Origin: Pseudomonas sp. CROZ-RG-20F-R04-15
GTDB lineage: Bacteria > Pseudomonadota > Gammaproteobacteria > Pseudomonadales > Pseudomonadaceae
Reading direction: 5' to 3'
Length of the DNA stretch: 64,000 bases
Assembly: GCF_022662375.1 (NCBI RefSeq)
Contig: NZ_JAKNQL010000001.1
Coordinates: forward strand, 496,001-560,000
The position numbers and the translations under genes are program-made. Positions 1 to 7,526 of the stretch are shown one piece after another. The notes under the pieces are model-generated. The model was not told the DNA's origin. It saw nothing but the letters and a program-made list of their open reading frames with translations, and searched no databases. Numbering within the stretch: the first letter of the stretch is position 1; every line of letters begins with the position of its first letter.

Positions 1-43
1 ATCAGCCTGCTGAATCGATTATTGCAATTTGACACGGATAGTT

Positions 44-1456
44 ATGACTGCGCCCTCCCGTTTTTTTGTCTCGCTGCTGACCCTCTCTTTCACGACATTC
101 GTACCCTTGGCCGCTGCCAGTGCCGAACGTGCTGACCTACTTGGGGTGTATCGGCAAGCGGTTGAACACGACTCTCAACTGTCCGCCGCCCGTCATGATT
201 ATCTGGCTCGCCGCGAAAGCGTGCCGCAAGCTCGCGCCGGGTTGCTGCCCACCCTCAGCGCTGGAAGTACAGTGGAATCGGTGCGCCTGCAACGTGACGA
301 GCCGGGCCTGACTCGCACCCGCAGTACTTCGGTGTTTCAGGCCAACCTCAATCAACCACTGTTTCGTGTCGACCGCTGGTTTCAACTCGAAGCGGCGCAG
401 GCCAGCGGCTCGCAGGCCGAACTTGAACTGGGCGCCAAGGAACAGGGGCTGGTTCTGACCGCAGCCCAAGCCTATTTTGAAACCTTGCGTGCGCTGGATT
501 TGCTCGCAGCTTCCAAAGCCGAGGAAGCCGCGCTCAAGCGGCAACAGCAGCAAGCGCAGGCGCGTCTTGAAAATGGTGCGTCAAGCATCACCGACGTGCT
601 TGACGCCCAAGCTGCGTACGACAACGCCAACGCCAACCGCAAGCTTGCCGAGCGCAAGGTCGATGATGCATACGAAGGGCTGTCCCGCCTGACGAGTCAG
701 GACTATTCGTCGATCGACGGTATCGAGCATCAACTCCCGGTGGAGCTTCCGGCCCCCAACGACGCCAACGCCTGGGTCAGCCGTGCAGTGCAGCAAAACC
801 TGGCGTTGCAGGCCAGCAGTTACGCAGTGATTGCCGCCGAGCAGACCAACCGCCAGCGCAAGGCGGGTTATGCGCCGACCATCGATGCGGTGGCGTCCTG
901 GCGCAAGGGTGACAACGACAGTTTCGGCTACAGCAATCCCACCGATTTCGGCCGCGATGGCTACCGCGACAATGTCGCCCAAGGCAGCATCGGGGTGGAG
1001 TTGAACATCCCGTTATACAGCGGCGGCATGACCCGCTCGCAGGTGCGCGAAGCCACCGAGCGTCTGGCGCAAAGTGAGGATGAGCGCGAGGACCGCCGCC
1101 GCGAAGTGGTGCAGAACACGCGCAATTTCTATCGTGCGGTTAATTCCGATATCGAGCAGGTGACTGCCCGCCGGCAAACCATTCGTTCGAGCCTGGCGTC
1201 GGTCAAGGCCAATCAGGCAGGCCGGAATCTGGGCTCGCGCAATACCGCCGACGTACTCAATGCCGAGCGCCAGTTGTATGGCGCGGTGCGTGAGTACAAC
1301 AACGCTCGTTACGACTACATCATCGATACGCTCAAGCTGAAGCAGGCGGCCGGGACCTTGAGTCCCGCCGACCTGAACGATCTGGCGATGTACCTGAACA
1401 AGGACTATGACGCGGATCGCGATTTCCTGCCGCCAGAGGAGCGCAAGTCGCTCTAA
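44..1456 (+). CDS. TolC-family outer membrane protein of a type I secretion system
   Basis: The protein is the outer-membrane channel of a type I secretion system. The residues after the ATG at 44 form a signal peptide (MTAPSRFFVSLLTLSF, ending AAASA), followed by the long alpha-helical, Gln/Ala/Arg-rich repeats of the TolC/AprF outer membrane efflux family. Examples are the AAQAYFETLRA-like helix and ASSITDVLDAQAAYDNA, with a second copy of the same pattern near the C terminus (NAERQLYGAVREYNNARYDY). The length of about 470 residues is normal for the family. A TTG at 29 would add five residues but has no ribosome binding site. It is the first gene of a tolC-ABC-hlyD order that precedes a giant RTX cargo gene, so it is probably dedicated to that cargo rather than to drug efflux. 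Confidence 0.9.
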   Translation: MTAPSRFFVSLLTLSFTTFVPLAAASAERADLLGVYRQAVEHDSQLSAARHDYLARRESVPQARAGLLPTLSAGSTVESVRLQRDEPGLTRTRSTSVFQANLNQPLFRVDRWFQLEAAQASGSQAELELGAKEQGLVLTAAQAYFETLRALDLLAASKAEEAALKRQQQQAQARLENGASSITDVLDAQAAYDNANANRKLAERKVDDAYEGLSRLTSQDYSSIDGIEHQLPVELPAPNDANAWVSRAVQQNLALQASSYAVIAAEQTNRQRKAGYAPTIDAVASWRKGDNDSFGYSNPTDFGRDGYRDNVAQGSIGVELNIPLYSGGMTRSQVREATERLAQSEDEREDRRREVVQNTRNFYRAVNSDIEQVTARRQTIRSSLASVKANQAGRNLGSRNTADVLNAERQLYGAVREYNNARYDYIIDTLKLKQAAGTLSPADLNDLAMYLNKDYDADRDFLPPEERKSL

Positions 1457-1590
1457 CGGGCGCGTCATACACCAGAGTGAGATCAACCTTAGAGAAGTGA
1501 TGTCGTTTTGATGCCAGTTGTTTCAAGGCTGATATAACCTATTGAAAGATTTATGAATTTATTGTCGCTAAGCGGCATTCATGGAAGCTT

Positions 1591-3729
1591 ATGAGTGATC
1601 AAGGAAGGGGCGCTGAGTCGTCCACGCCAGACACCGGTCTCGTGTGTCTGGTAATGCTTGCCCGTTTTCATTCGGTGGCAGCATCCGCCGAGCAATTGGC
1701 ACATGAGTTCACTCCGGCCAATCAGCCTTTCACGCAACGTGAGCTGCTGCTCGCAGCCCGCAAGCTGGGCCTGAAGGCCAAGTCGGTGAACACCACCGTC
1801 GCCCGTCTGGACCGCACGCCTTTACCAGCGATTGCCGTCGCAAACGACGGCACGTTTTTCATCATCGCCAAGCTTGATCAAGGTCAGGCACTGATTCAGG
1901 ACCCGCGTGCCGCGCGACCGGAAGTGATTACGCTCCAGGAACTGGCCGCACGCTGGAGCGGTGAACTGCTGCTGGTGCGTTCGGAGTCGACGCTGGCCGG
2001 CGAAACTTCGCGCTTCGATTTCACCTGGTTCATTCCCGCCATCGTTAAATACCGCAAGCTGCTCGGCGAAGTGCTGCTGGTGTCCTTTGCCTTGCAGCTG
2101 TTTGCGCTGGTCACGCCGCTGTTTTTCCAGGTAGTGATGGACAAGGTGCTGGTGCATCACGGCCTGACTACCCTCGACGTAATCGCCGCCGGGCTGCTGG
2201 GCATCATGCTGTTCGAGTCGGCCCTGAGCGGTTTGCGCAGCTACGTGTTTGCCCACACCGCGAGTCGCATCGATGTGGAGTTGGGCTCGCGCTTGTTCCG
2301 CCACCTGATCAACCTGCCGCTGGCCTATTTCCAGGCGCGCAGGGTCGGTGATTCGGTGGCCCGGGTGCGCGAGCTGGAGAACATCCGCAGCTTCCTCACC
2401 GGTAACGCGATCACTTTGTTGCTGGACGTGCTGTTCTCCGTGGTGTTCGTGCTGGTGATGTTCTATTACAGCGGCTGGCTGACCCTGATCGTGTTGCTGT
2501 CGTTGCCGTTGTACGTTCTGGTGTCGCTGTTCATCACGCCGTTGCTGCGGGCCAGGTTGGAGGACAGCTTCACGCGTGGCGCCGAGAATCAGGCGTTTCT
2601 GGTGGAGACCGTCAACGGCATCGACACGGTGAAATCCATGGCTGTCGAGCCGCAGGCCATCCGCAAGTGGGACAACCAGATGGCCGCATACGTCGCCGCT
2701 GGTTTCAAGACCCAGACCCTGTCCACCATCGCCAATGAAAGCGTGTCGCTGATCGGTAAACTGGTCACGGTCGCGACCTTGTGGCTGGGCGCTCGCTTGG
2801 TGATCGACGGGCAATTGTCGGTGGGCGAGCTGATCGCCTTTAACATGCTCGCCGGTCGCGTCAGCGGGCCGATCATGCGTCTTGCGCAACTGTGGACGAG
2901 CTTCCAGCAGACCGGTGTTTCGGTGCAGCGTCTGGGCGACATTCTCAATACCCGAACCGAATTATCCCAGGCCACACGCAGTGCGTTGCCGCCGCTCAAG
3001 GGCCAGATCGAATTCGACCAGGTGCACTTCCGCTATCGCGCCGACGGTTCGGAAGTTCTGCGTGGCGTCAGCCTGCAAATTGCTGCAGGCGAAGTGATCG
3101 GCGTGGTCGGGCGCTCCGGCTCCGGCAAGAGTACTCTGACGCGATTGCTGCAACGTTTGTACGTGCCAGAACGCGGCCGGGTGCTGGTCGATGGCATGGA
3201 CCTGGCCCTGGCGGACGTCTCCTCCCTGCGTCGACAGATCGGCGTGGTCTTGCAGGACAACATGCTGTTCAACCGCAGCATCCGCGAGAACATTGCCCTG
3301 AGCGATCCGGGCGCGCCACTCGAAGCGGTGATGCACGCGGCCACCATGGCCGGCGCACATGAGTTCATTCTGGAACTGCCCGAAGGCTACGACACCATGG
3401 TCGGCGAGCACGGCACCTCGCTTTCCGGCGGCCAACGGCAACGGGTGGCCATCGCCCGTGCCTTGATCGGCAATCCGCGAATCCTGATTTTCGACGAGGC
3501 CACCAGTGCGCTGGACTACGAGTCCGAGCGGATCATCCAGCAAAACATGCAAAGCATCTGCGCGGGGCGCACGGTGATCATCATCGCGCATCGATTGTCG
3601 GCGGTACGCGAGGCCAATCGCATCCTCGTAGTCGATCGCGGACAGATCGTCGAGCAGGGCAGCCATGCCGAATTGCTCACCCATCAGGCCGGCCACTATT
3701 CGCGCCTGCATCGCATGCAACAGGGCTGA
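1591..3729 (+). CDS. Type I secretion ABC transporter/permease with degenerate C39 domain
   Basis: This is the inner-membrane ATP-driven exporter of the type I system. Residues 1-130 align by eye with the C39-like domain of HlyB. The motif that holds the catalytic Cys in true C39 peptidases (DCG) reads DTG here (near DTGLVCLVMLARFH), so the domain should bind cargo rather than cleave a leader. Residues about 150-450 form the six-helix permease. The nucleotide-binding domain follows, with Walker A GRSGSGKST, signature LSGGQRQRVAIARAL and Walker B ILIFDEATSALD. The length of 712 residues is usual for RTX exporters. The start at 1591 is preceded by GGAAG. It lies between the outer membrane protein and the adaptor gene. 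Confidence 0.95.
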   Translation: MSDQGRGAESSTPDTGLVCLVMLARFHSVAASAEQLAHEFTPANQPFTQRELLLAARKLGLKAKSVNTTVARLDRTPLPAIAVANDGTFFIIAKLDQGQALIQDPRAARPEVITLQELAARWSGELLLVRSESTLAGETSRFDFTWFIPAIVKYRKLLGEVLLVSFALQLFALVTPLFFQVVMDKVLVHHGLTTLDVIAAGLLGIMLFESALSGLRSYVFAHTASRIDVELGSRLFRHLINLPLAYFQARRVGDSVARVRELENIRSFLTGNAITLLLDVLFSVVFVLVMFYYSGWLTLIVLLSLPLYVLVSLFITPLLRARLEDSFTRGAENQAFLVETVNGIDTVKSMAVEPQAIRKWDNQMAAYVAAGFKTQTLSTIANESVSLIGKLVTVATLWLGARLVIDGQLSVGELIAFNMLAGRVSGPIMRLAQLWTSFQQTGVSVQRLGDILNTRTELSQATRSALPPLKGQIEFDQVHFRYRADGSEVLRGVSLQIAAGEVIGVVGRSGSGKSTLTRLLQRLYVPERGRVLVDGMDLALADVSSLRRQIGVVLQDNMLFNRSIRENIALSDPGAPLEAVMHAATMAGAHEFILELPEGYDTMVGEHGTSLSGGQRQRVAIARALIGNPRILIFDEATSALDYESERIIQQNMQSICAGRTVIIIAHRLSAVREANRILVVDRGQIVEQGSHAELLTHQAGHYSRLHRMQQG

Positions 3730-3815
3730 TCAGCCCTTCATGTATTCGTAGTCCGCCGCCCCCATTTCGGATGCGGTGGCAGTCACTGTATTCCGGATTC
3801 AAGGATCGATTTCCC

Positions 3816-5231
3816 ATGAGCGCAACGCCCTCATTAATGCAGCGTTACCGTCACGCCTGGCGCGAATCCTGGCGTCAGCGCAAACAGATGGACAGCGTGC
3901 CGCGCCTGCGCCATGAAGCACAGTTCCTGCCCGCCGCGCTGGAGTTGCAGGAAACCCCCGTGCACCCGGCGCCAAGAATCTTTGTCTGGAGCATCATGGG
4001 CTTCGCAGTGCTGGCGCTGTTGTGGGCGTACGCAGGCAAGATCGAAGTGGTGGCGGTCGCCTCCGGGAAGATCGTGCCGAGTGGCAAGACCAAACTGATT
4101 CAATCCAGCGAAACGGCGGTGGTCAGGGCTATTCATGTCAGCGACGGTCAGGCGGTGAAAGTCGGTGAGTTGCTGGTCGAACTCGACCCGACGGCTGCTG
4201 ACGCCGACGTCAGACGGATTCAGAGTGACTTGCTTGCCGCCCGCATCGACGGCGCCCGCAGTGCAGCGATGCTCGATGCGATCAATCAGCACAAACCCCC
4301 GGCATCGCTGATCGGCGCAATCACCGACGCCGATCCGCAACAGGTGCTCAGTGCCCAGCGCTGGCTGCAAGGGCAGTATCAGGAATACCGCAACAGCCTG
4401 GAATTGGTGGACGCGGAAATCCAGCAGCGCAATGCCGAAATCCAGTCTGCCCAGGCCCAGGTGGCCAGCCTTCGGCAAACCGTGCCGATTGCCACGCAAC
4501 TGGCCGAGGACTACCAGCGCCTGCTCGCGCAACAATACGTCGCCCGCCACGAGTACCTGGAAAAAGAACAGGCGCGCCTCGACCTGCAACGCCAATTGAG
4601 TGTGCAGCAAGCCAGCGTCTTGCAATCCACCGCCGCGCAAGGCGAAGCGCGACGTCGACGCGAAGGTGTGGTCGCGCAAAATCGCCGCGCCATGCTCGAC
4701 CTGCAACAGCAGGCCAACCAAAAAGCCGCGGGTCTGGTCGAGGAACTGACCAAGGCCCGCTACCAGGAAACCCTCACCAGCCTCACTGCACCGGTGGACG
4801 GCACCGTTCAGCAACTGGCGATTCACACCGTCGGCGGTGTCGTCACTGCGGCCCAACCCTTGATGGTCATCGTGCCCGCCGACCAACCGGTGGAAGTGGA
4901 AGCCATGCTGGAAAACAAGGACGTCGGCTTCGTCCGCGCCGGCCAACCGGTCACAGTCAAGGTCGAAACCTTCACCTTCACCAAATACGGCACGGTTGCC
5001 GGTGAAGTCCTCAGCGTCTCCAGCGACGCCATCGACGATGAAAAACGCGGTCCGGTCTACAGCAGCCGCATCCGCCTGAAAACCGACCACTTGATGATCA
5101 ACGGCCAACGCGTGGCGCTGTCGCCGGGCATGTCGGTGACGGCGGAAGTGAAGACCGATCAACGACGGATGATCGAGTACTTCTTGAGCCCGCTGCAACA
5201 ACATATGGATGAGAGTTTGCGTGAGCGTTGA
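3816..5231 (+). CDS. HlyD-family type I secretion periplasmic adaptor
   Basis: This is the membrane-fusion protein that links the ABC exporter to the TolC-like channel. The ATG at 3816 has AAGGA ten bases upstream; an earlier in-frame ATG at 3771 has no such site. A short cytoplasmic N terminus rich in Arg and Gln leads into one membrane helix at residues about 55-75 (FVWSIMGFAVLALLWAY). After it come the first biotinyl-lipoyl half (VSDGQAVKVGELLVELDPTA), long coiled coils rich in Gln and Ala (residues about 120-310), the second lipoyl half (TAPVDGTVQQLAIHTVGGVV) and the beta-barrel domain. It is the third gene of the secretion operon. The cargo locus starts 76 bases downstream. Confidence 0.95.
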   Translation: MSATPSLMQRYRHAWRESWRQRKQMDSVPRLRHEAQFLPAALELQETPVHPAPRIFVWSIMGFAVLALLWAYAGKIEVVAVASGKIVPSGKTKLIQSSETAVVRAIHVSDGQAVKVGELLVELDPTAADADVRRIQSDLLAARIDGARSAAMLDAINQHKPPASLIGAITDADPQQVLSAQRWLQGQYQEYRNSLELVDAEIQQRNAEIQSAQAQVASLRQTVPIATQLAEDYQRLLAQQYVARHEYLEKEQARLDLQRQLSVQQASVLQSTAAQGEARRRREGVVAQNRRAMLDLQQQANQKAAGLVEELTKARYQETLTSLTAPVDGTVQQLAIHTVGGVVTAAQPLMVIVPADQPVEVEAMLENKDVGFVRAGQPVTVKVETFTFTKYGTVAGEVLSVSSDAIDDEKRGPVYSSRIRLKTDHLMINGQRVALSPGMSVTAEVKTDQRRMIEYFLSPLQQHMDESLRER

Positions 5232-5307
5232 GTGTTGACGGATTCAGGTGGGAAACAGTCAGGATTGAAACGATAAATCCTTCAACGTCCATGAAATCGG
5301 AAACGTT

Positions 5308-5784
5308 ATGAAATTCAAGGTGGGTCATTTGAGCATTGTTCGTGGGTTGAAATTGATACTGCTGGTGGTGGGTGCTCTGACGATTCTGAAATATGGCGCC
5401 ATTACCCTCTTATCGCTTAGTTCTGATTCCGATGATGATGTGACGAAGCTGGCTTATTTGTCTCCAAACGGAAAGTACAGCGCTGTTCACGTCACGCGTG
5501 CAGGCGGGGGCGCAATAGCGCCGTTTTGCTCGGACACGGTTTTTGTTTTTAACAGTCTGCAGACTATCGATGAAGTAATTGCTCACTCCGAATACCAGGT
5601 TTATTCAGCTGAGTGTGATGTTTTTTTTGACCACGAAGCTTCACCGGCCGTGAAGTGGAATTCAGACAATGATCTTCAAATCGATTTTGCAATCGGCGCA
5701 ACCCGGATCGTAAGCCGAGACGTCAAGCTGCGTGCCTCGGACGCTTCCGGAAAGATACAGATCAGGTTTTCTGCTTATCGCTAG
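5308..5784 (+). CDS. Small membrane-anchored protein of unknown function, possible immunity protein
   Basis: I do not recognise this 158-residue protein. It has a short basic N terminus, one hydrophobic segment (residues about 13-33, LKLILLVVGALTILKYGAITLL), and then a soluble part with two Cys in FCSDTVF and SAECDVFF, so it should be an anchored protein facing the periplasm. Its DNA is clearly more AT-rich than the flanking secretion genes (25 G or C in the 60 bases 5401-5460), which suggests separate acquisition. It sits directly upstream of the first, broken copy of the effector, mirroring the small membrane-protein gene in front of the intact effector. By that position it could be the immunity partner of the first N-terminal module. 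That role is inference only. Confidence 0.7.
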   Translation: MKFKVGHLSIVRGLKLILLVVGALTILKYGAITLLSLSSDSDDDVTKLAYLSPNGKYSAVHVTRAGGGAIAPFCSDTVFVFNSLQTIDEVIAHSEYQVYSAECDVFFDHEASPAVKWNSDNDLQIDFAIGATRIVSRDVKLRASDASGKIQIRFSAYR

Positions 5785-5803
5785 AAAGGGAATTTTCAAG
5801 TTT

Positions 5804-5829
5804 CCTCTTGAACGATCAAGAGGGTTTTT
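5804..5829 (+). terminator. Rho-independent terminator after the small membrane protein gene
   Basis: There is an 8-bp perfect stem (CCTCTTGA with TCAAGAGG), a 4-base loop and a following TTTTT. It separates the gene ending at 5784 from the effector remnant at 5846, so the remnant needs readthrough or its own promoter. Confidence 0.7.
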
Positions 5830-6540
5830 AAAGTAAGGGAAGCAAGTGGCTAAACTGACGTTGATGCAGGGGCAATTTGGCAAGGACAGTTTTACTGTAC
5901 AAACCAAAGATGGAACACTCGTTGCGGCGAAATGGCTGAGTGACGGGCTTGGCAATTATGTTATGGATCCCCAGACCGATCAGCCGTTCATGGTGCCGGC
6001 GGATTATGATATGAAAGCTTCGATCGAACACTTCAAGAAAGTCAGGGAGGACTATGACGCGTCCTCTCTCAGTTTTCGGAACAGCCTCTATAGCGTTGTT
6101 TATGAGACCTTCAGGCAGAGTGGCGTGGGTGATCTTCAACGCTCTTATAACGGTGCTTCGCACACGACAGGTGACGGCTTCGTTCCCAGTTTCACAAATG
6201 CTGCGTCTTTCAACTTCGGATTGATTTCAACCGTATTGGGGCTGACCGAAACGGAAATTATTGGTGGAGGAGGTCTCTATAACTTATACAAGTCCTTCCG
6301 CCCCGGTGGTCAAAATATCAAGACTGAAGGCGAGTTGTGGAACAATGAGCCCAATGTCATTTCAATAAAAACCGGGATGTCGATTATTCATCCGGATCGT
6401 GACGGGCAACCACTGATTGATCAAGGTGGACCGGCGTGGACCCCGCCAGCAAGCCTGCTGAACATCGAAATCAACCCCGATCCTCAGGCGAGCCACCAAA
6501 TCCAACTTGAGAATCAGCGAACACGAGATGCGGCCAACGG

Positions 6541-7063
6541 TTACATCGTCAACGGCGCGACGAACAAGATCTTCGCCCTCGACGGGATTCTCAACAAAAC
6601 CGATTTCACCTCCACCCAAATGGCCAGCCTGGCCTCGGGCGGTATTCGTCCGGGTGAAATGCAACTGGACCCCAACGCGCGCCCCAACACCTACCTTTCG
6701 CAGTTCTACCCGACCCCGAGCGCGACCAAGCCGGATTTCAGCCTGCGCAGCGCGGTCACTCTGAATGGTTTGTCGGCAATGTCGACATTCAACACCTACG
6801 TTGACCCACTGTTGCTGGACCTGACCGGCAATGGCGTGCACATGACCGACATCCGCGACGGTGTGCTGTTCGATACCGACCACAGTGGCACGCTCAAGCG
6901 CAGCGGCTGGGCGGATCGCACCACCGGCATGCTGGTGATTGACGATGGCAGTGGCCAGATCAAAGACGTCAGTCAGATGTTCTCCGAGTATTACGGCGGC
7001 AAGGTCGGCGTCAACGGCGCGGCGGGCGAGGCGAAGTTCAGACGGTTTCGCGGCATTGGCCAG
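6541..7063 (+). repeat. Direct repeat copy 1: cassette shared with the intact effector
   Basis: These roughly 520 bases match 8348-8872 at a constant offset of 1807 bases until a 2-base deletion at 7040. In 60 bases compared by eye (6721-6780) there are four differences. Most differences are silent, so the protein sequence is better conserved than the DNA. The copies are long and similar enough to support homologous recombination. Confidence 0.85.
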
Positions 7064-7086
7064 AAGGAGAGAAAGGGGCGAGAAGA

Positions 7087-7142
7087 AGGGGGCAGATTTA
7101 TTTTCAGAATGGTGCTGTTTTCAAAAAATAAATCTGTCCCCT
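7087..7142. repeat. Palindromic element with 18-bp arms at the break point of the truncated effector
   Basis: The left arm at 7087-7104 (AGGGGGCAGATTTATTTT) and right arm at 7125-7142 pair with one mismatch around a 20-base centre. Sequences of the form GGGGACAGATTTATTTT are recurrent dispersed palindromes in Pseudomonas and other bacteria, often linked to REP-type transposases. The element begins 24 bases after homology with the intact copy ends, so its insertion may have created or marked the truncation. Confidence 0.7.
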
Positions 7143-7210
7143 TTAGTGTCGAAGCAAGTCCGCGTCTCTATCTACTTAACTCGTATTAATTGCTGGCTGA
7201 AGGGGGTTGT

Positions 7211-7516
7211 ATGGAGTTGCTAAGTTTGGAGCAGCGGAGGTTCTATAGTAAGTATTTTCTCTGCGCTATTTTTTTTGGCGTGGCTGTATTTCTGGTGATG
7301 AAATTTGTTGCTGGTGTTTCCGATGACTACTTTGTCGAGATCTACCCGGATGTAAAGGTATTAGTCTGTTTGAATATTTTTGTTGGGCTTTTCCTTTCGG
7401 AGCGAAAGAGCAGATTTCTCGTTTACTTTTCCCGGATATTCGTTTTGGCGAATTTTTCGTTGTTCGGGTTTTTTACGGGGTGCGTGGTGCAATATCTTTC
7501 TGTGATGAGTAAATAA
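7211..7516 (+). CDS. Small three-helix membrane protein, candidate immunity protein of the intact effector
   Basis: The ATG at 7211 follows GAAGGGGG; an in-frame TTG at 7190 is less likely. The 101-residue product has three hydrophobic segments (residues about 16-36, 47-64 and 75-97) with short charged links, and little else. The gene is AT-rich (25 G or C in the 60 bases 7261-7320). Its stop lies ten bases before the ATG of the 2223-residue effector, so the two should be co-transcribed and probably translationally coupled. Size, topology and position fit an inner-membrane immunity protein against a membrane-acting payload. I see no recognisable family signature, and a role in export cannot be excluded. 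Confidence 0.7.
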   Translation: MELLSLEQRRFYSKYFLCAIFFGVAVFLVMKFVAGVSDDYFVEIYPDVKVLVCLNIFVGLFLSERKSRFLVYFSRIFVLANFSLFGFFTGCVVQYLSVMSK

Positions 7517-7526
7517 GGAGTTGTAA

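Larger units (their letters stand above)
5846..7189 (+). pseudogene. Truncated RTX effector: distinct N-terminal module fused to a copy of the central cassette, C-terminal secretion region lost
   Basis: The reading frame opens with GTG at 5846 after AAGGGA. Residues 1 to about 230 are a module unlike the N terminus of the intact effector (MAKLTLMQGQFGKDSF onwards) and I do not recognise them. Residues 253-398 are nearly identical to the cassette of the intact protein: 143 of 146 residues match, including DPLLLDLTGNGVHM and TGMLVIDDGSGQ. At 7040 two bases are missing relative to the other copy (AAGTTCA-GACGG against AAGTTCAAGGACGG), which shifts the frame, and all homology ends at 7063. The last 50 residues are therefore out of frame or unrelated. 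There is no RTX region, protease or C-terminal secretion signal, so the product should not be exportable. It looks like a displaced module left by recombination or duplication, analogous to orphan toxin modules of other polymorphic toxin families. Confidence 0.75.
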
